Positions 1-7,386 of a stretch of DNA of 64,000 nucleotides are shown here, one piece after another. Position numbers and translations under genes: made by a program. The stretch is taken from contig NZ_MPIY01000002.1 in the NCBI RefSeq assembly GCF_001953355.1, positions 185,158-249,157 on the forward strand, written 5' to 3'. Every line of letters begins with the position of its first letter. Within the stretch, counting starts at the first letter, position 1. The stretch comes from Polynucleobacter sphagniphilus (GTDB lineage Bacteria > Pseudomonadota > Gammaproteobacteria > Burkholderiales > Burkholderiaceae). A model generated the notes under the pieces. The model did no database searches and was not told where the DNA came from. It was given only the letters and a program-made list of their open reading frames with translations.

Positions 1-1
1 C

Positions 2-634
2 GGTCAGCTGTATCAACGGGGTGAGCTCCGCTGGTTTGTAGATGGCAATAACTACCACTTGTCTATTAACATTCCTTATGCATTTGTCGGGCCTTTTGTA
101 TTTGAATCACGTGGTACGGTAGATTCTTATGGTTTGGCTCCTGCTATTTACTGGTCGCAAAGGGGCTCAAATGCACCCCGGTTTTCACGCTTTGATAGGG
201 ACGGGCTTGGTGCTGGAAAGATGTATTTTTCCGAAAAGCCGGACTATACTCCAGATCTTTTACCAGGAACCCAAGACCGGTTTAGTTTGATGTTTCAATT
301 TGCATCACTATTAAATGGTAGTGACAAAATAGATGAACCTGAGAGTGTTCGATCCGTTCCGGTGGTAGATTACAACTCCTTAGAGTTATGGCAATTTAAA
401 AGTTATGGCGAGGTCATTTCAGAAGATGTGCCCACTCTAGGGCTCAGCAAGATTAGGCATTATGCTTTGATTGCACGAGAAAACGATCCTTATAAAAGAC
501 AGATCGATTTTTGGTTGGCGAAGGATTTGGATTGGTTGCCAGGCCGCATTCGCTCAAAGGAGGCTAACGGCAGGGTCTTAGAGCTTATTTTTAAACAAAA
601 AAGTCCTGCTCCTTCTCAAGGAGGCGATCTATGA
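2..634 (+). CDS. DUF3108 domain-containing protein, C-terminal part
   Basis: The reading frame is open from base 2 with no stop, so this is the 3' part of a gene that begins before the window; the TTG at 59 is internal. The visible part of about 210 residues resembles the beta-proteobacterial DUF3108 family, predicted envelope proteins of unknown role. Supporting features are the 'YGLAPA' segment, a 'PGTQDRFSLMFQ' segment and the C-terminal 'DWLPGRIRSKEANG' segment, which matches the usual end of the family. It ends just before the convergent phasin gene. The function is not known; the family assignment is from memory. Confidence 0.7.
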   Translation, partial: GQLYQRGELRWFVDGNNYHLSINIPYAFVGPFVFESRGTVDSYGLAPAIYWSQRGSNAPRFSRFDRDGLGAGKMYFSEKPDYTPDLLPGTQDRFSLMFQFASLLNGSDKIDEPESVRSVPVVDYNSLELWQFKSYGEVISEDVPTLGLSKIRHYALIARENDPYKRQIDFWLAKDLDWLPGRIRSKEANGRVLELIFKQKSPAPSQGGDL

Positions 635-642
635 TCGATTGC

Positions 643-1203
643 TTATTTTTTCTTAGTCGATTTATCAAAAGCGGAGACGGACTTGAGTGCGGTTTCAGCC
701 GTGCTATTTAAATTCGTTTGTGCAATATTAATCGCATGTGTTACTGATTTCTGACTAGTTTCGTAGACCTTGGTGGCTGAAGCGATTGCCTGCTTCATTG
801 CTAACACTGCTGCATCAGATCCAGCTGGTGCATTCTTGGTCCAGTCTTCTACTAGCGCATTCATTTTTTTCTGCCCATCATGTAATTCTTTTTCAGCAGA
901 CTTTGTAAAATTGGCCTGAGTTTCATGGGCTAATTCATATAGATGCCTACTGTAGGCCATGATTTTTTCAGCCATGGGTTGCACTGTTTCAGCTTGATTT
1001 GCCAATAGCTGCTGAATATCTTTAATTTCAAGTGCTTTCTTTGCGCTGCTCATACTATCGCTCAGACTTTGTTTTGCAATATGCATATTGAGCTCAACCA
1101 ACTTTTCAATGCTTTGCAAGGCTTGATTGGTTAAGCCGCTCAATGTCTCTAAATTTGCCTTTTGTGCCGCCGCAATTTGCTCTGGAGTTAAGTTCATTGG
1201 CAT
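643..1203 (-). CDS. Phasin family protein
   Basis: Phasins coat polyhydroxyalkanoate granules and influence their size. The product is about 186 residues, all amphipathic helix and rich in Ala, Lys and Gln, with no cysteine. It opens with the typical 'NLTPEQIAAAQKANLETL' segment and ends in a lysine run. An upstream in-frame TTG (1212) exists, but ATG at 1203 or at 1197 fits the family better; no clear Shine-Dalgarno site decides between them. It stands alone between convergent and divergent neighbours, with no PHA synthase nearby. 3-Hydroxybutyryl-CoA dehydrogenase 11 kb away may feed the same storage pathway (inference). Confidence 0.85.
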   Translation of the reverse strand: MPMNLTPEQIAAAQKANLETLSGLTNQALQSIEKLVELNMHIAKQSLSDSMSSAKKALEIKDIQQLLANQAETVQPMAEKIMAYSRHLYELAHETQANFTKSAEKELHDGQKKMNALVEDWTKNAPAGSDAAVLAMKQAIASATKVYETSQKSVTHAINIAQTNLNSTAETALKSVSAFDKSTKKK

Positions 1204-1390
1204 ATTTTTCAATAGGGTGGTTAATTCATCCTACTATGATCCTTTATGGTGATTAATTCAATTGGGAGTTGAGCGGATTGAGATTGACGCATTGCAACAA
1301 TATAGTTGATGCCATAGACACATAAAAGCCTCGTGGTTGAAAAGAGCCTAAAATTACCCCTGCACAAACCATTATTCCAGTAATTTACTC

Positions 1391-2278
1391 ATGAAATTAA
1401 AGCTAGACAATGTAATAGCGCCATTATTTGTTCTCATATGGAGCACTGGATTCATCATTGCGCGTCTGGCGATGCCCTATGTCGAGCCGGCGACATTTCT
1501 ATTTTGGCGTTTTACTGGGGTCATCATGGCCATGATCGCATTTAGTTTGGTCTGGAAAATCAATTGGCCTACGCGCTCTCAAATTAAGCATATTGCCATT
1601 GCAGGGCTCATGCTTCAATTTGGTTATCTCATTGGCGTTTGGTGGGCGGTCCGTCTTGGAATGACAGCGGGTTTAGTTGCCATTATTGTGGGCCTGCAGC
1701 CCATATTGACCGCTTGGTTTGCGGCTTGGGTTTCAGAAAAGGTAACGCCGAGGCAGTGGCTCGGTCTAGGTTTCGGATTTATGGGTGTTGCATTGGTAGT
1801 GGCTGAAAAATTAGGCTTTGCCCACATACCCTTTGCAAGCTATGTCCTTGCATTTGGTGCATTACTGTCCATTACTTTTGGGACTTTATATCAAAAGAAG
1901 TTCTGCCCAGTATTTGATCTCAGAGCGGGATCTTCCATCCAATTTGGGGTATCAGCGGTAGTATGCTTTGCCTGTATGTATTTTTTTGAGTCTGGTGTCA
2001 TGATTTGGAATGTGCCAGTGATTACAGCATTGCTTTGGGCTATTTTCCCGCTCTCGATTGGCTCGATTAGTTTGCTCTTTATGATGATTCGTAAGGGTGC
2101 AGCAACTAAGGTAACGAGCTTGCTATATTTGACTCCGCCAACTACGGCTGTGATGGCCTGGATTTTTTTTAATGAACCATTTACCTTGATGATGGGGATT
2201 GGATTGGGTCTAACCATGACTGGAGTTGTTTTGGTGAATGCGCGGCAATCGAATGCTTTAGCAACCATTCCAGAATAA
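1391..2278 (+). CDS. DMT-superfamily transporter (EamA family)
   Basis: This 295-residue inner-membrane protein has roughly ten hydrophobic helices arranged as two EamA repeats. The second repeat starts near residue 150 and carries the typical 'LLYLTPPTTAVMAWIFFNEPF' type segment close to the C-terminus. Members export or import metabolites such as amino acids, but the substrate cannot be read from the sequence. The first repeat opens with 'VLIWSTGFI', the usual EamA N-terminus. It is monocistronic, followed by two small hairpins. No Shine-Dalgarno sequence precedes the ATG. Confidence 0.85.
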   Translation: MKLKLDNVIAPLFVLIWSTGFIIARLAMPYVEPATFLFWRFTGVIMAMIAFSLVWKINWPTRSQIKHIAIAGLMLQFGYLIGVWWAVRLGMTAGLVAIIVGLQPILTAWFAAWVSEKVTPRQWLGLGFGFMGVALVVAEKLGFAHIPFASYVLAFGALLSITFGTLYQKKFCPVFDLRAGSSIQFGVSAVVCFACMYFFESGVMIWNVPVITALLWAIFPLSIGSISLLFMMIRKGAATKVTSLLYLTPPTTAVMAWIFFNEPFTLMMGIGLGLTMTGVVLVNARQSNALATIPE

Positions 2279-2282
2279 ATTT

Positions 2283-2318
2283 ATCGCTCGTAAGCGATTA
2301 TCCCTCCTCAAATGAGGA
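2283..2318 (+). terminator. Two adjacent small hairpins after the EamA gene (weak terminator candidate)
   Basis: ATCGCT (2283-2288) pairs with AGCGAT (2293-2298) across a 4-base loop. TCCTC (2305-2309) pairs with GAGGA (2314-2318) across another. They begin four bases after the stop codon of the transporter. No clear U-run follows, so termination efficiency is uncertain. Confidence 0.35.
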
Positions 2319-2366
2319 AAATTAATTATCATCTCGTATGTTGAAAGTTTTGGAAGGTATGCTTGG

Positions 2367-3389
2367 ATGTATTTAAATCGTTTTTGGCTTTCAGCCACTA
2401 CCTGTGCCTTAGTAGCCGTAACCGTCTTTTGCAATCCTGCGCTTGCAGCCAACAGCGATCAGCAGGTCAAAAGTAAATCGCAGGCAGCAACAAAGACGGC
2501 CACCAAAACAGCGAAGGCTCCAAAACGACCAAAGCGAGTGCGTGTGGCAGTTACTCGTTCCATGGAGCCAGTTGTGCCAGCAATGCCATCCTTGGCAACG
2601 GCTTTGGGTTTACGTAATCAACATGATCAACTTAACTTAAAGTCCACCGTTGTCTTGGTGGTAAATCAAGACACTAAAGACGTTTATTACGAAAAAAATC
2701 CTTCCGTCAGCCTGCCTATTGCATCCATTTCTAAGTTGATGACGGCGATGGTAATGCTTGATGCAAAGTTACCTATGGATGAAGCTTTGGTAATTAATGC
2801 CGAAGATGCTCATATCTACAAACATTCCCGCTTGGCAGAGGGAACTATATTGACTCGGGAGGATGCCTTACATCTTGCATTGATGTCTTCTGAAAATAGA
2901 GCCGCATACACCTTGGCCCGAAACTATCCTGGTGGTCTGCCAGCATTTATTGTTGCTATGAATCACAAGGCCAAAGAGCTTGGGATGGAGCATACGCACT
3001 TTGAAGATCCTACTGGGTTAACTAGTGAGAACGTTGCTTCTGCTGAAGATTTAACTCGTATGCTCAATGCCGCCTATCAGTACAAGATTATTCGCGAGTT
3101 TTCAACTTGGCCCGACATGACCATGATGATTGCTAATCGCCCCCAAAAATTCCTCAACACAAATCGTTTGGTTCGTGCTGGGGATATGGACATTGGATTA
3201 CAAAAGACGGGCTTCATTAATGCGGCAGGGCGTTGCTTGGTCATGCAGGCCAGAATTAATAACACCCCTTTACTGCTCGTGTTCTTAGATTCAGTTGGAA
3301 CTCAGTCCCGATTCGCTGACGCAGTAAGAGTGCGAGATTGGTATGAACGTATGCCCTCAGGTGCTCAACCTATCCGTCGTTTAATGTAA
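2367..3389 (+). CDS. pbpG: D-alanyl-D-alanine endopeptidase, PBP7/8 type (S11 family)
   Basis: This periplasmic enzyme cleaves D-Ala-meso-DAP cross-links in peptidoglycan. A Sec signal peptide (residues 1-28, ending ALA) is followed by a basic linker rich in Lys, Thr and Pro (30-65) and the serine-peptidase domain. All three penicillin-binding motifs are visible: SxxK at 120-123 (SISK), SxN at 175-177 (SEN) and KTG at 280-282. The length of 340 fits the low-molecular-mass PBP7 group better than the carboxypeptidases, which carry an extra C-terminal domain. A GGAAGG Shine-Dalgarno sequence precedes the ATG. The gene converges on iclR with three bases between the two. Confidence 0.88.
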   Translation: MYLNRFWLSATTCALVAVTVFCNPALAANSDQQVKSKSQAATKTATKTAKAPKRPKRVRVAVTRSMEPVVPAMPSLATALGLRNQHDQLNLKSTVVLVVNQDTKDVYYEKNPSVSLPIASISKLMTAMVMLDAKLPMDEALVINAEDAHIYKHSRLAEGTILTREDALHLALMSSENRAAYTLARNYPGGLPAFIVAMNHKAKELGMEHTHFEDPTGLTSENVASAEDLTRMLNAAYQYKIIREFSTWPDMTMMIANRPQKFLNTNRLVRAGDMDIGLQKTGFINAAGRCLVMQARINNTPLLLVFLDSVGTQSRFADAVRVRDWYERMPSGAQPIRRLM

Positions 3390-3392
3390 ATC

Positions 3393-4241
3393 CTAGGAGG
3401 ATGGGTTTGCGCTTTTTGGTTTGTAACCCATTCCTTTAGAAATTTGTAAGGCTGTATCTTGCAGTGATTTAATCCAATCAGCTTGTATTCGATCGGTTGG
3501 TGCACTCAAGGACAACCCAGCAACTAATTTGCCAGTGTCATCGAGGATGGCTGCAGCTACGCAACTAACGCCAAGCTCAAGCTCTTCATTATCTTGTGCA
3601 TTGCCAAGTCGGCGCACTTGATTTAATTCATCTTCCAGTTTTGATAACTCGGTAATGCTATTGCGCGTATGTCCTGAGAGTCCTGTGCGAGTAACGTAAG
3701 CGCGGACTTGACTTGGATCGTCGCTAGCGAGAAAAAGTTTACCAACCGAAGTTAGGTGCAAAGGAGCGCGTCCACCTATCGCTCGAACCACTTGCATGCC
3801 TGATCGCTCGCTATACGCACGATCAACATACACAATTTCATCTCCTTGGCGAACTGATAAATTAATCGTTTCACCAGTGAGCTTATGTAGAGCGCGCATC
3901 GGGGATTGAGCTGCATCACGAACGGATAAACGTGCCTTTACTAAATTGCCTAATTCAAGCAATTTAAGACCCAATCGATATGTACCACCATCGCCTCTTT
4001 CAACCATTCTGCAGGCGACTAAATCATTCAGAATGCGGTGCGCTGTTGAAGCGTGTAGATGGGTTTTTTCAGCAAGAAGCTTGAGGCTGCTTGACTCTTC
4101 TTGTTCGGCCAAGGCATCCACTAAATTCATCATGCGCTCAACAACCTGGATAGCAGTTTTTCCTGCTTCACCACTGGCTTTAATAGATTTGCTTGGCTTC
4201 GGGGTACTCATATTAATGATTGTATCCAATCTTTTGGGCAT
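3393..4241 (-). CDS. IclR family transcriptional regulator
   Basis: An N-terminal winged helix-turn-helix (about residues 30-90, with 'HLHASTAHRILNDLVA' as recognition region) is followed by the IclR effector-binding domain ('LHLTSVGKLFLA', 'ELELGVSCVAAAILDDTG'). Family members bind small aromatic or organic acids and repress or activate catabolic genes; the ligand here is unknown. The only neighbours are pbpG (convergent) and pyrD (upstream, same strand), so no target operon is adjacent. The ATG at 4241 lies just downstream of a perfect palindrome, suggesting autoregulation. An internal ATG at 4211 is an alternative start. Confidence 0.9.
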   Translation of the reverse strand: MPKRLDTIINMSTPKPSKSIKASGEAGKTAIQVVERMMNLVDALAEQEESSSLKLLAEKTHLHASTAHRILNDLVACRMVERGDGGTYRLGLKLLELGNLVKARLSVRDAAQSPMRALHKLTGETINLSVRQGDEIVYVDRAYSERSGMQVVRAIGGRAPLHLTSVGKLFLASDDPSQVRAYVTRTGLSGHTRNSITELSKLEDELNQVRRLGNAQDNEELELGVSCVAAAILDDTGKLVAGLSLSAPTDRIQADWIKSLQDTALQISKGMGYKPKSANPSS

Positions 4242-4250
4242 TGCATATTA

Positions 4251-4265
4251 TGAAATTCAATTTCA
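4251..4265. promoter_or_regulatory. Putative IclR-type operator at the iclR promoter
   Basis: TGAAATT-C-AATTTCA is a perfect 7-1-7 inverted repeat. It resembles the 15-bp palindrome known for E. coli IclR (TGGAAAT-N-ATTTCCA type). On the minus strand it partly overlaps a -10-like CATAAT that sits five bases before the iclR ATG, so a bound protein would block its own promoter. Sequence seen; regulatory role inferred. Confidence 0.55.
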
Positions 4266-4286
4266 AAACAGCAAAAACAGGTGTTT

Positions 4287-5315
4287 TTAGTGCCTCAAAG
4301 CAGTAACACACTCTTCAATCAACTCGGGACCCTTGTAAATCAGTCCACTGTAGAGCTGAATGAGACTTGCCCCAGCTGCAATCTTTTCTTTTGCATCAGC
4401 CCCAGACAGGATGCCGCCAACCCCAATGATTGGCAGTGCATCGCCTAATTTAGACCTTAAGGCATGAATGACCTGATTGGAGGTGTTTTTTACTGGAGTG
4501 CCAGAAAGGCCGCCAGTCTCTTTGCCATATTTCAGGTGCCTTACAGATTCACGTGCAACTGTTGTATTAGTTGCGATGATGGCGTCAATGCCAAATTCAA
4601 GCAGTAGATCTGCAATTAAATGAATGTCGGCTTGTTCCAAATCTGGTGCAATTTTTAAGAAAAGCGGCTTACGCACACCAAAGCGATCGCAAAGTCGATC
4701 TCTCGCGATATCGATTGATCCGAGAAGAGCGCGCAGCATCTCTTCGCCCTGAAGCGCACGCAGATTTTGGGTATTAGGAGAGGAGATATTGACGGTGATA
4801 TAGGATGCGATTTCATAAACAGCATCCATTGCTTTGACATAATCTGAAGCAGCATTTTCAATTGGGGTGCTTGCATTCTTGCCTATATTCAAACCTAAAA
4901 CTCCGCCTTCTTGCCAGTATCGAGATTGGCGAACGCGTTCAACGCATGCAGTCACTCCATCATTATTAAAACCCATCCGATTGATGATTGCTTGAGCCTG
5001 CGGAAGTCGAAACATTCGCGGCTTCGGGTTTCCCGGTTGTGGAAGCGGTGTAACAGTACCTATTTCTAGAAAGCCAAACCCAAGTGCGGCTAGCGCGTCG
5101 ATGTGTTTACCGTCTTTATCTAATCCTGCCGCCAAGCCAACCGGATTTGGGAATTCAATACCAGCAAAATGGCTTGGGTCTGATTTAGGTTTCGGAAAAA
5201 GACTTGATAGAAGACCGAGTTGTTCAGCTTTATCCAAGCTGCTTAAAGCGAGATTGTGGGCTTGCTCTGGATCAAGGAAAAAAAGCAGGGGACGCAAAAG
5301 AGAGTAACTATTCAT
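4287..5315 (-). CDS. pyrD: Dihydroorotate dehydrogenase (quinone), class 2
   Basis: PyrD oxidises dihydroorotate to orotate in pyrimidine synthesis, passing electrons to the membrane quinone pool through FMN. The N-terminal amphipathic segment (MNSYSLLRPLLFFLDPEQAH) is the membrane-binding extension that marks class 2. 'PNPVGLAAGLDKDG' and 'NISSPNTQNLRAL' form the FMN and substrate site; the serine of the latter is the class 2 catalytic base. ATG 5315 was chosen over the longer frame (5348) because it starts at the family's usual N-terminus and clears the bpt stop at 5324. It probably lies in one transcript with bpt and aat. Confidence 0.96.
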   Translation of the reverse strand: MNSYSLLRPLLFFLDPEQAHNLALSSLDKAEQLGLLSSLFPKPKSDPSHFAGIEFPNPVGLAAGLDKDGKHIDALAALGFGFLEIGTVTPLPQPGNPKPRMFRLPQAQAIINRMGFNNDGVTACVERVRQSRYWQEGGVLGLNIGKNASTPIENAASDYVKAMDAVYEIASYITVNISSPNTQNLRALQGEEMLRALLGSIDIARDRLCDRFGVRKPLFLKIAPDLEQADIHLIADLLLEFGIDAIIATNTTVARESVRHLKYGKETGGLSGTPVKNTSNQVIHALRSKLGDALPIIGVGGILSGADAKEKIAAGASLIQLYSGLIYKGPELIEECVTALRH

Positions 5316-5323
5316 GAACGATA

Positions 5324-6070
5324 TTATGAACGAGCTAGTGCTTGCCAATGATCATTGATCAGCCCCTCAATTGGCTGGTAATTGATTTTATAGGCCATTT
5401 TGCCGCTATTTTTAATGTAATAGCCGAGGTAAATGTAGGGCAACTTCAGTAGTTTGGCTTGCTCAATTTGCCAAAGGATGCTGTAGCTACCTAGGCTTGT
5501 CGATTGCTCGCTAGCATCATAAAAAGTGTAAACAGAAGAAATGCCTTGCTCTAATATGTCTATCATGCTGATCATGCGTAAGCGACCGGGATGGGCGTCG
5601 AGTGGACCATCTCGAAATTCTATTAAGCGAGAATTGACTCTGCTTTGCAATAAGAACTGAATATATTGATCCCGATCACCACTATCCATCTCGCTGCCGC
5701 TATGACGCTGTTGCTGGTAGCGATGGTATAGCTGATAGTGTTCTTCTTGGAAACCGAGATTTAGAGTGCGCACTTCTAAACCGCTATGTTTTTTAGTGGT
5801 GCGTCTTTGAGTGCGATTTGGTTTGAATTGATCAACTGGGATTCGAGTAGATATACATTCCTTACAGGCATCACAGTAGGGTCTATATGTATGCAGTCCG
5901 CTGCGCCGGAAACCTGCATTGACTAGTTCACCGTAAATAGCCTCGTGAATAAGGTGTGAGGGTGTTGCAACTTGGGATCGGGCTTCCTTGCCGGGCAGAT
6001 AGCTGCAAGGATAGGGTGCCGTTGCATAAAACTGGAGCGCAGCAAGAGGGAGTTCTTTTAAATTCGTCAT
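5324..6070 (-). CDS. bpt: Aspartate/glutamate leucyl-transferase (N-degron pathway)
   Basis: Bpt transfers leucine from Leu-tRNA to proteins with N-terminal Asp or Glu, marking them for ClpS-ClpAP. It resembles eukaryotic arginyltransferase (ATE1). The N-terminal cysteine motif is visible: the 'PCSYLPG' cysteine near residue 22 and '[15 protein letters not shown]' near residues 65-80. The C-terminal GNAT-like half contains '[17 protein letters not shown]'. The length of 248 is typical. Its ATG overlaps the aat stop by four bases (ATGA), so the two N-degron transferases are translationally coupled. Confidence 0.95.
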   Translation of the reverse strand: MTNLKELPLAALQFYATAPYPCSYLPGKEARSQVATPSHLIHEAIYGELVNAGFRRSGLHTYRPYCDACKECISTRIPVDQFKPNRTQRRTTKKHSGLEVRTLNLGFQEEHYQLYHRYQQQRHSGSEMDSGDRDQYIQFLLQSRVNSRLIEFRDGPLDAHPGRLRMISMIDILEQGISSVYTFYDASEQSTSLGSYSILWQIEQAKLLKLPYIYLGYYIKNSGKMAYKINYQPIEGLINDHWQALARS

Positions 6071-6804
6071 AGCCAGAATCGGAGGATATCTTTATTGAAA
6101 TTCCATGTTCTCGTTATATTAGTTTGATTTACTGCAAACTGCACATGCTCAAGAAACTGTCGACGAGAAATTGGCCTTGCTCCAAGTGACTTGAGGTGTT
6201 CTGTTTCTTGTTGGCAATCAATCCATTCAATTTGATTGCGAATGCACCAGGCACAAAGAGCAGCCAACGCTATTTTGGAGGCATTCGGTTTGCGGCTAAA
6301 CATCGACTCCCCGAAGACCATCTCCCCAAATGAAACGCAATATAGACCGCCAATCAGGGCGCCATTTTCAACTACGGCGATGCTATGGGCATGCCCCCCT
6401 TGAAAAAGAGCTTCATAAGCGCTCGCAATTTCATGTGTAATCCATGTTCCATCTTGATGTTTGCGCTCAATCGTCGCGCAGGCACGTAAGACAGCACCAA
6501 AATCCTGATCTAACACTATCTGCTTGTTTTGATCATCCAGAAATTGATTGATCGTTTTTTGTAGGGAGGAGGAGCATTTAAAGGCACTTGCTTTGAGCAC
6601 CATCCTTGGGTCAGGCGACCACCATAAAACCGGTTGGTTATCAGAATACCAAGGGAATATCCCCAATTTATAAGCCGATTCAAGCTGACCTGGGTATATC
6701 TGTTGGCTAACGGCAATTAAACCTGGCACACTGGAATCGGGGTCTGCCACCACCAGTGGATTTGGAAAAGGATCTTTAGCGCCTAGCCAGGAAATATTAC
6801 TCAT
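6067..6804 (-). CDS. aat: Leucyl/phenylalanyl-tRNA-protein transferase
   Basis: Aat adds Leu or Phe from aminoacyl-tRNA to N-terminal Lys or Arg, the other primary branch of the bacterial N-degron pathway. The family signatures '[20 protein letters not shown]' and '[20 protein letters not shown]' are intact, and the length of 245 is normal. It is followed directly by bpt (4-base overlap) and preceded by the NUDIX gene (14-base gap). No strong Shine-Dalgarno sequence precedes the ATG. Confidence 0.96.
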   Translation of the reverse strand: MSNISWLGAKDPFPNPLVVADPDSSVPGLIAVSQQIYPGQLESAYKLGIFPWYSDNQPVLWWSPDPRMVLKASAFKCSSSLQKTINQFLDDQNKQIVLDQDFGAVLRACATIERKHQDGTWITHEIASAYEALFQGGHAHSIAVVENGALIGGLYCVSFGEMVFGESMFSRKPNASKIALAALCAWCIRNQIEWIDCQQETEHLKSLGARPISRRQFLEHVQFAVNQTNITRTWNFNKDILRFWL

Positions 6805-6818
6805 AGAGAAGCAGGCAA

Positions 6819-7379
6819 TTAAATCCTCTCGCTCGGGTCGATATCACGGGTTCTTAAGGCAATCGGTGATGAATCATTGAATAAGCCCTTAGCTCGATCT
6901 TCGAAAAACCATATCAGTGTTTGTTTCACCGTCGGGAAGGCCAATTGATCCCAGGGAATTTCATTTTCACTAAATAATGCCACCTCTAGACTCTCTTCAC
7001 CTGCACAAAAATCAGGATTAATCATCTGAGCCAAATAAAAAAGATGAACTTGTTCGGCGTGCGGTACATTAAGAAGGGAGAACAGTGGACCCATCTCAAC
7101 AACTGCCCCCGCTTCTTCCATCGTTTCTCTTGCGGCACCGGCCGAAGTGCTTTCACCTAGCTCCATAAACCCTGCTGGTAAAGTCCAATAACCCAAACGG
7201 GGCTCTATGGCTCGTTTGCATAGCAAGACTTTATCGCCATACACCGAAATGCTGCCAACAACGTTACGCGGGTTTTGGTAGTGAATGCTGCCGCATGAAT
7301 CGCAAACATGACGTAGCCTAGTGTCATCCGTTGGCACTTTAAGTGAGAGAGGGGCTGCGCAATCAGAGCAGTATTTCAT
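6819..7379 (-). CDS. NUDIX hydrolase with N-terminal zinc ribbon
   Basis: Four cysteines at 4, 7, 26 and 29 form a zinc ribbon like that of NudC-type NADH pyrophosphatases. The Nudix box runs from G70 to G91 (E76, R84, E85, E88 and E89 present). Such enzymes hydrolyse nucleoside diphosphates linked to another group; ADP-ribose, NAD(H) or FAD are likely substrates, but specificity cannot be read. The protein has 186 residues and lacks the large N-terminal domain of true NudC. It sits between aat and pabBC on the same strand, with an AAGG ribosome site. Confidence 0.88.
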   Translation of the reverse strand: MKYCSDCAAPLSLKVPTDDTRLRHVCDSCGSIHYQNPRNVVGSISVYGDKVLLCKRAIEPRLGYWTLPAGFMELGESTSAGAARETMEEAGAVVEMGPLFSLLNVPHAEQVHLFYLAQMINPDFCAGEESLEVALFSENEIPWDQLAFPTVKQTLIWFFEDRAKGLFNDSSPIALRTRDIDPSERI

Positions 7380-7386
7380 TGGAACC

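Noticed and set aside
1204..1390. Longest non-coding gap, examined for tRNA or small RNA
   Set aside because: No cloverleaf, no strong hairpin with U-run and no conserved promoter pair seen; reported as empty.
1891..2268. 125-codon open frame antisense to the EamA transporter
   Set aside because: Shadow of a membrane-protein gene; no independent signals.
4273..4288. AAAAACA-GG-TGTTTTT inverted repeat at the pyrD end
   Set aside because: Two-base loop and A/T-only stem cannot make a stable terminator; likely chance in AT-rich sequence.
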